Source: Nelumbo lutea
Lineage: Eukaryota; Streptophyta; Magnoliopsida; Proteales; Nelumbonaceae
Reading direction: 5' to 3'
Length of the DNA stretch: 64,000 nt
NCBI GenBank assembly: GCA_022828595.1
Contig: JAKGHH010000001.1
Location: 212,363,848-212,427,847, forward strand
Part shown: positions 55,316-64,000 of the stretch, piece by piece
Layout of the letters: each line of letters starts with the position of its first letter
Numbering within the stretch: position 1 is the first letter of the stretch
Translations under genes and position numbers: made by a program
The notes under the pieces: model-generated
The model's input: the letters and a program-made list of their open reading frames with translations, nothing else
The model's database searches: none
What the model was told of the DNA's origin: nothing

Positions 55316-56001
55316 GGTGGAAACCTTAGTTGGTTGAGAATTATGAAGCTGACTGTACAACTTTTTGAGCAAATGTCGAATTTAAAGGTGAATTTTGACA
55401 AAAGCTGTTTAAAAGGTCTAAACATAGAGGTGAGGGAGGTGGTTGAGTGTGCATGCTTATTAGGTTGTGAAGTTTCCAATTGGCCTTTGAAGTATTTCGG
55501 ATTGCCCCTCGGCGATAACCCTTTGAGACAATTTCTGGGATGTAGAGAGATTTGAAAAGAGACTAACTTTGTGGAAGAGAAACTATTTGTCTCTTGGGGG
55601 AAGAGTCACCTTAGTTAAGTCCACATTAGCTAATCTGCCGATCTACTTTATGTCAATTTTTAAAGTGCTAGAAAAGATTTCTAGGAGATTGGAGTAGTTA
55701 ATGAGAGATTTTTGTGGGACCCAGGAGAGAGAGGAATGATCATAGGGTTAGGTGGGAATTGGTTAGTAAAAGCAAGGAATGATTATTGGGTAAGTGGGTA
55801 CGGAGGTTTCCCTTAGAAAAAGAGAAGTTGTGGGCAAAGATTATGACAAATATTCATGGGGTTGCTGGTAATGGCTGGGATGCTGGAATGTCGGCTAGGA
55901 CTACAAGAGCTTCTCCTTGGAAAGCTATCCATGCCTCTTTGCCTCACTTTTTACCCTGGATCATGTACGATTTGCATTCTGGCAACCTTAAACTTCAGAT
56001 C

Positions 56002-57298
56002 TGTTAGGGTTGATCAATCTGATCAAACCAACCCATAAAAGATGTATATATATTAAACTTAAGTGAATGGACAAGATTGTCTTTACAAAGAAAATAAAAG
56101 AGTGGTACACTAATGTACACGCCTATTATAGTACAAGAAAGAATAATAAAATAAAATAGAATTACAAAACTACCCTTTTTTTCTCTACACTCCCCCTCAA
56201 ATTGATGTTGGGGGTATAAGCATTAGTTTGTCCACAAGAAAATTATGTTGGGCTTTGGTGAAGAGATCCACAAGCTGTAGGCCTGATGAAACATGTGGGA
56301 GAGATGTGACCCATGTGGAGAAGGTCATAGATGAAGTGACAATCCACCTCAATGTGTTTAGTACGCTCATGAAATATGGGATTGGATGCAATCTTTATTG
56401 CACTCATGTTGTCAGCAAATAGAGGAATAGTAGATGAGTGATCAATATCCATGTCATGAAGTAGTGCCTTAAGCCAAACTATTTTAGTGCATACTGAGGA
56501 CATGGCTCTGTGAGGGTTTAGTCATGTGATTTGAGGCCCCCAAATCAATAATCCACATGTGAGAAGGGGATGAACACAAATAAGCAGACTTACCAGCTTG
56601 TCGAAAAGCAGAAAAAGCAGAGGAAATAGCTGAAGACATGAGCTCATGAATCTTTTCTTCAGTCAGATTTCCCTATGCACTTGGTTTATGAGCTAATGAT
56701 GAGGCGACAATATCAGTAGAAACAGGTTCAGCCAAGGCTTGATAAGCCTTATGTTGTCCTTTCTTGGGAGGCCTAATTGGGCATTCCACTATAATGTGTC
56801 CCTGCTGTTTGCAGTAGGTACAAAAGTTTTTCTTCTTGACGTGGGATGCCACGTGACCATATTCTTTGCATTCATAACATTGCATCTTCGAGAAGTCTTT
56901 CTTACCTTTCTGTTTGGTAGCCAAAAACATTGTATCAATCTCATGTTCTTTCTTTTAATCTAGTGTAGACAAGGTAAGAAGATGAGTTTACTCCCTTAAC
57001 AACTCTCCAAGAATTGCATCAAGATTAGGCACTGGCTCTTTGCTAAGTATACTAGAGCATAGAGTCTCATAATCAGGCCTGGGGTGCATCAAAAAGTGCA
57101 TGGTCTTTCTCTTTTAGAAGTGTTTCTTCATAGTTTTCACACAACAGTCTATAAACAGATCCCCAAAATGAGTCAATTCATATTCAGTCCAAAGATTCAC
57201 AAACCTTGCATAATATTCCTGAATCCACTTCTCCCCTTGAACTTAAGAGAAGATATCAATTTCAATTTGATATTGCATAGACATATTCAATTGCTGAT
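56002..57298 (-). mobile_element. Copia J, minus strand, internally deleted
   Basis: A 188-bp 3' LTR (56002-56189; minus strand TGTAGAGAAAAAAAGG to AACCCTAACA) and purine tract (CTCCCCCTCAA on plus) are followed by the end of RNase H (56503-56197: ADNMSAIKIASNPIFHERTK). The sequence then jumps at about 56515 straight to protease/gag. Integrase, RT and most of RNase H are lost. The right end is cut by the F-family LTR at 57299. It is inserted in the LINE. Confidence 0.8.
56197..57298 (-). pseudogene. Copia J gag with two zinc knuckles, fused to RNase H tail
   Basis: On the minus strand, Gag of the UBN2 type (near 57250-57000: EKWIQEYYARFVNLWTEYEL with stops, then PVPNLDAILGELL) leads to two knuckles in 56930-56673. 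The first reads CYECKEYGHVASHV, its last Cys replaced by Val. The second is intact, CTYCKQQGHIIVEC. A protease-like DLG..NHMTKP lies near 56540, followed directly by the RNase H end. Paired knuckles distinguish J from the one-knuckle elements A, B, C, D, F and I. Confidence 0.8.
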
Positions 57299-59655
57299 TG
57301 TTGAGAATGGCTACACAGTGGTGTTTTTGGTTTTGTTCTCCTTTCTTATACTCTCAGTATTTGGGCACCCATATAGCGGCCTTCTTGTAATTATTATTTT
57401 CTCAAATTATAAAGTAATCTTTTGAGGGTGTGAACAGTGAATAACACACCTCTCGACACTTGCTCTCTTCTTCCTATTCTTCTTCTTCACTTCTCTTCTC
57501 TTCTCTTCTTCCTCTCTCTTTAAACCCTAGTTTCTGCAACTTGGTATCAGAGAGGGTAGAAGCATCTGGGAGTTGTTCTTTGCTGATCTCCTACCTAGAG
57601 GTGATTGCTAACGTCAGACCGCCACCGGATGATGTCAGCAGTCCGTACAAGTGCCGGCGGCAGTCTATGAAGCTTCTATGATTTTTTGTGGAATTTTTAA
57701 GGAAAAAATTGCAGAAATTATAGATCTGATGTCGAGCCATGTACATGTTTAATTATATTTTTCTGCTGTAAAACCTAGACCATTCAGGCCGTTTTTCAAT
57801 TTGGGATTGACAGGAAGTAATCTCGTAATTTTCTGAGCACTATGTGATTTTTGGGAGATTTTTTTCTCCTTCTATTTTGTCGCCAACCTAGTTTTTTCGC
57901 ACTTCCTTTGGTTCTTAACTGTGTGGTAACCTAGTTTTTAGGTCTAGAACCTCGGTTAAAGTGTTGGGGGTCCTTTTTGGTTGGTGAAAAGGTGTCTTGT
58001 TAGAATATGGAATCATCTAAGGATTTTCAGATGGGCCCAGCGTGCTCTCGAGAATTGTAGATATTTCCAGTGGTATGATAATTATTGTTAAACTAGATGG
58101 AACTAATTTTTTAGATTGGTCTTAGTCCGCTAAACTTATCGTTACTAGGAGGGGTAAATTGGGATTCATCACAAGAAGGGAAGTGAAGCCGAGTCCTGAA
58201 GACTTGAAATTTGCAAGGTGGGAATAGGACAACTCCCTTGTTATGTCATGGCTGATTTGCTCAATGCAACCTCATATTGCCCGAAAATACATGTTTCTTC
58301 CATCTGCTAGGGATATCTGGGATAGGGTGGTTGCTACTTATTCCCACGTTAACAATATTGTTGGTGTGTATCAACTTCGGAGGGAAGCTTGCAGTATGCG
58401 TCAAGGGGAGAGATCTGTTGCTATGTATTTCTCTTCTCTACAGTTTGGAGGACCCTGAAGATGGTGAGCAGTATCGGAAGTACATAGAGGAGAACAGAGT
58501 CTTTGATTTTTTGAAAGGCTTAAACCCAGAGTTTGATTTCACCAGGTAACACATTCTTATTGCAGGCGTTGTCTCTCTTGCTACTGCTTATTCTCTTATA
58601 CAAGGGGAAGAAAGCTGAAGAACCGCCATGATGTAATCCTCCGTGAGTGATCATTCTGCCTTAATGTCATCTCGACCCAAGCAAAATACTAGCAAACATC
58701 CCATTGCAGAGAATGTCGAGGATGTTATTTGTGAGTACTACAAGAAGCCAAGACACACTAAAGAAAGGTGCTGGAAGATCAATCCTCATCTAAAACCGGA
58801 GAAGTACAAAACCGGGAAGAAGGGCAATGGTCACTTGGATACAGTTGGTAATGATGCTCAGCCCTTGGATGTGCTTGAATCTGCTAATGTGATGGACAAA
58901 CTCAAGAATATATTGTTGCAGCTAGAGAAGGGTGGTACATCCTCATTATCTGGTTCTGGACTTAGTAATCTATCTAGTTCATATGCCAAGACAGGTACTT
59001 CACTTGCTTGTTCCACCTCCTTTAACCCATGGATTGTAGACTCTGGGGCCAGTGCCATATGACTGGTATGTCTTCACATTTTACCTCATATAAGTTAACC
59101 CCGGGGAAGGGCAAGATTACTGTTGCGGATGGATCTCAGACCCCAATCTCGGGTCAGGGTGAAGTCAGAATTACTAATAACCTTTCTCTTGAATCTGTTC
59201 TACATGTGCCCAGCTACAAAAAAAATTATTGTCTGTTAGTTCTCTAACAAAATCCCATAATTGCTCAGTGACCTTTTTTTTCTAACCATTGTGTTTTTCA
59301 GGACCCGAGCACGGGGAAAACGATTTGAATTAGGCATGAAGTGGATGGAGTCTACCTCTTGGATGGACCTTTAGACCATGGATTGTCAAGCCAGATTGAG
59401 TCTTGTTCTAATGAGAAAATTAGTCTTTTGAAATTATGGCATTGTCACCTTGGTCATATGTCTGTCAATTTTGTCAAGTTTTTGTTTCCAAAATTGTTTG
59501 ATTTTGTGTCTAAATTGAATTTTGAATGTGAAGTTTGTCATTTATCCAAACAATGTAGAAACACATATTTTGCAAGCAGTAAAAGAAGTAATGTTGCTTT
59601 CCACTTGATTCATACTGATGTTTGGGGCCCATATGCTGTCCCCTATTTGGGGGGG
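57299..59655 (+). mobile_element. Copia F-family copy (F'), plus strand, truncated in integrase
   Basis: 5' LTR 57299-57538 (TGTTGAGAATGG to TTTCTGCA), homologous to the F LTRs, and primer site TTGGTATCAGAG at 57541-57552. Gag, protease and the start of integrase follow to 59655, where a GGCGACG-rich sequence begins. The rest of pol and the 3' LTR are missing. Opposite orientation to Copia F. Confidence 0.85.
58007..59655 (+). pseudogene. Copia F' gag, protease and integrase start
   Basis: ATG 58007 (MESSKDFQMGPACSRE). The Gag domain holds KLGFITRREVKPSPEDLKFA, SLVMSWLICSMQPHIARKYM and YQLRREACSMRQGERSVAMY. A frame change near 58445 follows, then KYIEENRVFDFLKGLNPEFD. The knuckle is CEYYKKPRHTKERCWKIN (Tyr for the second Cys). 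Protease WIVDSGAS near 59030 is followed by a frameshift, then TVADGSQTPISGQGEVR. The pre-integrase part reads LWHCHLGHMSVNFVKFLF and CEVCHLSKQCRNTY. The first catalytic Asp is in HTDVWGPYAVPY, right before the break. Confidence 0.88.
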
Positions 59656-60161
59656 GGGTACCATAGTTGTCAAGGCGACGCCTAGGCGACAAGGCGCCCT
59701 TTGAGGCTTGCCTCACCTAATCGCCTAACTGTTTTCTACTTCCTACTGTAATATTCGTTCTTTTTTGATATTATAATTATAAAATAGACATTATTAAACT
59801 ATAATAATCATTTTGTGTGTTTATATACTAATTTCTTTTTATTATTTTCTTATTTATTAGGGTTTAATCAACATAAACATTGCTAAATGCTGCATTGAAC
59901 CCTCAAAGACTTAAAAGCCTGAACCAATAAGTAAGGAAGAACTAAATGTTTTATCTAATCAGCACATTTTTCTCTTCCATATATTCTTCTTCTACTTCTT
60001 CTTCTTCTTCTTCTACCACTACTACTACTACCAATACTTTTTATTTTCTTCTTTTCCTATAACAAAAATAAGGGTTCAGCCCCTATATTTTTTGAGTTTT
60101 ATTTTCCTTATTCCTTTTCTTCTCGTGATTATGTTGGTTTTCTATACTTTAACATGAAATT
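59656..60161. repeat. GGCGACG-rich repeat and AT-rich filler
   Basis: Starts with a G run (59648-59656) and AGTTGTCAAGGCGACGCCTA GGCGACAAGGCG, a sequence type I know as widespread in plant genomes at DNA-transposon ends. An AT-rich stretch and a TTCTTC/ACTACT microsatellite (59989-60035) follow. No ORF. The element type is not settled. Confidence 0.5.
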
Positions 60162-60472
60162 TGTAGAGGAGATGGGCCGAATGGCCCATAGACTATTATT
60201 TCATGTTATGTTATGTTTCTCTCTGTTATGGGCCTTATTCTGGGCCCATACTCTGTAATGTTCTGTTTTTGCACTCAAGGGCCTCTCTGTAATTTGTCAA
60301 AGATTAACTTCTTAATAAGATGTTTAGAGTGTTAGAGGGAGGTTATGTTCGAACCTCTTACTCTCTAACACTCATTGCCGCCAGCTCTCTCTTATCTTCC
60401 TCTCTTGTTTGTTTATTTTCTGGTTTGCATCTAATCTCAAACAGTTCCATACATCAAGTGGACTGTTTTTCA
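60162..60472 (+). repeat. 5' LTR of Copia D
   Basis: 311 bp, TGTAGAGGAGATGGGCCGAA to GTTTTTCA, followed by primer-site-like TTGGTATCACAACGG (60475-60489). The start has an internal palindrome GGGCCGAATGGCCC. Confidence 0.8.
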
Positions 60473-61333
60473 ACTTGGTATCACAACGGGTCCTTGCTTG
60501 GCGTGTCCCTCATGTGGTTCTAGTTCAGCCAACTACATGAGGAGGTTCTAGGGCTGAAAGTTTACAGTCATCCACCTGGTTCTTAGAGGTCATTGGAGGG
60601 TGCCCAAGTTTCTATACACTTGGAGAAGGGTTCGGTGACCAGGAAGAATTAGAGAGCAAGGTGTTCGGCCTGATTTGAAATCAGAGAACAAGATTTCGAA
60701 GTTATCTCAGAGAACAAAGTGTTTGGCCTGGTTTGAAGTTCAAACCAGAGACTCTTTTACTGTAAGTTTTTTTCTCAGTCCTTTGCTGGGTTATTTTGTT
60801 GTTTGGGAGGACTGTTAAAGCATTCAAAGCCCACCTCCATTCGGCCCACTATTGCTGGACTGATTCTACTCAGAAATTTCTGGGTTATTTTGGAAGTGCT
60901 GTTCGACTGATTATTGGACTGCCAAGCTGCTAAAACTGATCTAAACTAAGTGGTACTAGTCTCATCTTCATCCCAGCCTCTTCTTGGACCTATACTGAAC
61001 ACTTTGAAGTGGTTTCTTCTAGTTAACAGTAGGCTGTTAACTACTGCACACTGAGTGTTCGACAAAAGGTCTCTTAAGGATTGTGGCCTTTTTTCTTTCT
61101 CTTTGGGACAACGGTTGTTGGGAACCTGAAATACCTTGTGATTGGAGGTTTGCCGGGTGTCCTTTGAAGGCTGAAACAGTATAGAAAGAGCTACCACCGA
61201 GCTGGAGTGTCACAGTTATCAAGATTGAACTGATTCTATGAGCTGGTTGTTGTTGCCTATTCAGCTCAAGCTAAGCTCATCAAGACCCCCAGTACTTTGT
61301 GAAACCTATTAAAGTCCTAATTGGAGTCTTTAC
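60473..61333 (+). other. Copia D untranslated leader
   Basis: About 860 bp between the primer site and the gag ATG, with no supported ORF. It presumably carries packaging signals. Confidence 0.6.
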
Positions 61334-62962
61334 ATGATAGATTTCTCAAACCTTAGAAACAAGAATGCTACTGAATATGGACAGATTTTGGGAACCCCAG
61401 CCGATTCTATGCTGGCTGTAACTACAATTAAACTTGATGGGACCAACTACTTGGCTTGGTCACAATTAGTGAAAATCCATATTTGTAGCAGAGGAAAATG
61501 GGGTTTTATTTCTAGGAGCAAGATAGCTCCTCCAGAGGATGATCCATCTTATGAGAGATGGGTGCAAGAAAACTACACAGTGATTGGGTGGCTTGTGAAC
61601 TCAATGCAGCCACAGATTAGTCAACATTATCTGTGGATGAACTCGACTAAAGAAATCTGGGATAGTGTTGTAGAAACTTACTCCCAGAAGTTGAATGTTG
61701 CCAGAGCCTACAAACTGATAAGTGATGTGAAGAATCTGAGGCAGGGGGAGAAGTCACTTGCAGCATACTCCTCAGCCCTAAAATCTCTATGGCAAAAGAT
61801 TGATTTAATAGAGGTTGTGACATGGGATACCCCTAAGGATGCTAAAACATACAGGAAATTGGTTGAAAGAAATACGGTCTTTGAGTTCTTGACAGGGCTG
61901 AATTCTGAATATGACATTACAAAGCAAAACATCTTGTCCAAGGAAGATGCTTCATTGTCTCAAGCATATGCTTTGGTCAGCAGTGAAGAAAGTAGGAGGC
62001 AAGTGCAGGTTGAAGGAGTTAGTATCAATGATCATTTTGCAAATATGGGAATTAAACCCAAAGGGGTTACAGGAGCTCCCAGTGGCACAGGAAAGAAGGA
62101 GGTGGTGTGTGAATATTGCAAGAAGTCGAAACACACCAAGGACAAGTGTTGGAAATTGCATCCCAGTCTTTTTCCTATCCGATTCCAGAAGAAGAATGTT
62201 AGTAGAAAGACAGGAAGTGCACATGCAGCCACAAGTATAGATACAGAGGTTGAGTCTGCCAGTGCACAATTGGCAGCCATGAAAGCTGAATATGAGAAGT
62301 TTGGAAAGGTAATCAGCCAGCTTGAAGGTGTAACTTCATCATCCAACCCTTCTGGAAGTCCAGCCACCACCGAATTTGCTCACTCTGGTATAAGGGCTTC
62401 TACTAACCATGCATCCACCTCAGGTAATCCCAAGATCCCTTGGATCATAGACTCAGGTGCTTCTGATCACATAACCAACCTTTCCACTTTGTTTGTTTCA
62501 TATGATTTGCTTCCTGGTCGTGACAAAATCACCTTAGCTTATGGTTCTCTTGCCCCTATTTCTGGCAAGGGAACTGTCAAGCCTACAGACTCCTTACTCT
62601 TATCTTCCACTCTTCATGTACCTAAATTAAATACCAACTTATTATCTGTAAGTAGCTTGACCAAGTCATTGAATTGTTGTGTAACCTTTTTCCCTTCTCA
62701 CTGTGTGTTTCAGGACCTGAAGTCTCGGAAGGTGATTGGGAGTGGCCATAAAGCAAATGGAATATACTTGCTTGACACCCCTGGCCAATGCTTTGATCAT
62801 TCCAAGAATGTTGCTTTTGGCTCTACTTCTTCAGAGTCTGTCAGTCAAATTATGTTGAGTCATTGCCGGTTGGGTCATTTACCTTTTTCTGCTTTAAGTC
62901 ATTTGCTTCCCAAACTGTTTAAGGGAGTCAGTGTGTCCAGTCTCAATTGTGAGTCATGTCAG
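61334..62962 (+). CDS. Copia D Gag-protease-pre-integrase, open frame
   Basis: An uninterrupted 543-codon frame from ATG 61334 (MIDFSNLRNKNATEYGQ). Residues 30-220 form the Copia Gag domain (KLDGTNYLAWSQLVKI, VQENYTVIGWLVNSMQPQIS, VFEFLTGLNSEYDITKQ). The knuckle is intact at about 257-272 (CEYCKKSKHTKDKC), and protease WIIDSGASDHIT is at about 374-385. The pre-integrase region reads LGHLPFSALSHLLPKLFKG and ends CESCQ. The next codon, TGA at 62963-62965, belongs to the inserted LTR, so the true polyprotein was longer. It is the only gag here with an intact knuckle and no frameshift. Confidence 0.93.
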
Positions 62963-64000
62963 TGAAAGAATGGTAGGATCCATCTAATGGACGCCATGAA
63001 AGGTGCGGAATGGGTGGGTGAATTTTAAAAATTTCCTACCTTTTTCTAACTGGGAATCATATTCCCTAAATTTAGAATACAATATTCAAGGATTCCACTT
63101 GAACCATAATCAAACCAAATCTGAATCAAAAGGAAACAGGAAGGATTATACCTGATCCGGAGAAACAATATCTCCCAAAGTTGGTGTTCACGCCCAAAGA
63201 AGAAACCAAGATCCGCTCCTACTGAAGATGACACAGCTGTGGATGGAACGGAACTAGCAGGGTGCGTCCTACACACGGGATTCTTTGCAAGAATCCTCTG
63301 GAAACCTTGAACACCGAATCTTTTTGGTCTTTCTTGCAAGACTGTTGTCAAGAACTGATTTCTTGACTTCCTACTGCTGCAAAGATTCAATCTTGCAACA
63401 GGGTATGGCGGCTGCTGGAGGAGGAGAAATCCAGGGACGAAGAGGGCTGAATTGTGTCTCTTCTCTCTGGAGTCTATGAGAGATCAAATCTCTATTCGCA
63501 GGAAGTATCTCTTGCATACAAACCCTAGTTCGAAATCTGATATTTCTGTTAGGGTTTTCTCCTCTTTCTTCTTGATTAAGAAACCTCCTAATTTTTGGGA
63601 GTTATCCCAATCCAAATCAGTATTTGGATAGGGGATAATCTTAATCCTATCTACAGATTAAGTTAACTGACTCCTGATCTTATCAGGAGGTTACCAGATT
63701 CAAATCTAATTTGAATTTGGTCTCTTAGAGTGGATAAGGTTAAAGACCCAATTCTTTTAGTAACATTAATCTCAGATTCGCCCCATGAATAGGTGATCAT
63801 ATCAGCCCAATTCGAAATGGGCTTTTGGCCCATTAAGTTTTCAGTGTTTAACTAGTTTCCAATCTGCTGCCCAGTTGGGCTTCTTTGTATGGCGTTGGAC
63901 CCAAGCATTGATCTACACACCAGCCACATGGTTTCGGCCCAGCCTTTATTACAAGGCCCAGCCGAATTCACTGAAAAACTCAGTGACCCCCTTGAGCCCA
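62963..64000 (-). repeat. E-family LTR inserted in Copia D, minus strand, running off the window
   Basis: The inverted counterpart of 5591-7541 and 17574-19496. The left edge (TGAAAGAATGGTAGGATCC) corresponds to the U5 end (CATATGATGGAT..). The right part matches the GGGCCCA-rich U3 region (GTTGGACCCAAGCATTGATC, inverted). 1,038 bp are visible of about 1.9 kb. The flank before it is GTCAG (62958-62962). Confidence 0.85.

Larger units (their letters stand above)
41590..56001 (+). mobile_element. LINE ORF2 fragment, split by Copia C/A/B
   Basis: The parts are 41590-42136 and 55321-56001. The RT has LARRIRKSLPSIVAPNQGAF, KLDLEKAYDMVDWSFLLQVM, the RQGDPLFPLLF block, and the catalytic FADD at 42102-42113. 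After the insertion it resumes at GG|NLSWLRIMKLTVQLFEQMSN. GKWVRRFPLEKEKLWAKIM and SPWKAI follow. Stops and shifts are present. It is cut at 56001 by Copia J. LINE ORF2 copies its own RNA at a nicked chromosomal target. Confidence 0.9.
60162..62962 (+). mobile_element. Copia D, plus strand, 5' half
   Basis: 5' LTR 60162-60472, then leader, then a long open gag-protease frame to 62962, where an E-family LTR on the other strand interrupts it. It may resume beyond the window. A fragment of the same LTR lies at 41228-41405. The flank before the LTR is AAATT. Confidence 0.85.

Noticed and set aside
1..64000. CRISPR array, tRNA or rRNA genes
   Set aside because: No spaced identical repeats of that type and no cloverleaf or rRNA-like sequence was seen by eye. 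The repeats present are LTRs, MITEs and microsatellites.

Overview
The window looks like nuclear DNA of a flowering plant. It holds nested Ty1/Copia, Ty3/Gypsy (Tat type) and LINE retroelements, MITEs with TA-rich inverted ends, GT-AG introns, and one plant-type host gene: the N-terminal half of a calponin-homology-domain kinesin of the kinesin-14 family. The species cannot be named from the sequence. No tRNA, rRNA, CRISPR or bacterial-type feature was seen.

Layout. 1-8102: a Tat-type Gypsy element on the minus strand, with truncated pol, a rearranged gag, an antisense additional ORF, and a long LTR that was hit by a solo Copia LTR. 8160-9592: a broken BAHD acyltransferase gene between inverted arrays of short repeats. 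9596-21092: a fold-back MITE split by Copia F (minus), itself interrupted by Copia E (plus). 21149-21996: two MITEs one base apart. 22286-22900: an unrecognised minus-strand ORF. 23229-38479: nine in-frame exons of the kinesin. Intron 3 holds a LINE tail and a Copia remnant. The 11.2 kb intron 4 holds two LINE-type insertions, Copia H with Copia I inside it, and a Gypsy gag fragment. From 38480 to the end no further kinesin exon is visible. This stretch is either a giant intron 9 or marks loss of the motor half.

39378-64000 is almost all transposons. A LINE (41590-56001) was hit by a truncated Copia C (42137-55315), C by Copia A (43251-54480), and A by Copia B (46964-52525). Each of the three steps has a visible exact 5-bp target duplication. 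Next come a deleted Copia J, a second member of the F family, a GGCGACG-rich repeat, and the open-framed 5' half of Copia D. D is cut at 62963 by an LTR of the E family that runs off the window.

The most interesting points are: Copia C carries the same LTR end (U3) at both termini inside an exact target duplication, which points to an aberrant reverse-transcription product. Copies A and I share the same gag frameshift and zinc-knuckle change although they inserted separately, so a gag-defective lineage probably moved with help from another element. The kinesin has kept its frame and splice sites despite heavy intron loading. A LINE-mobilised, RT-less insertion has an exact 18-bp target duplication.
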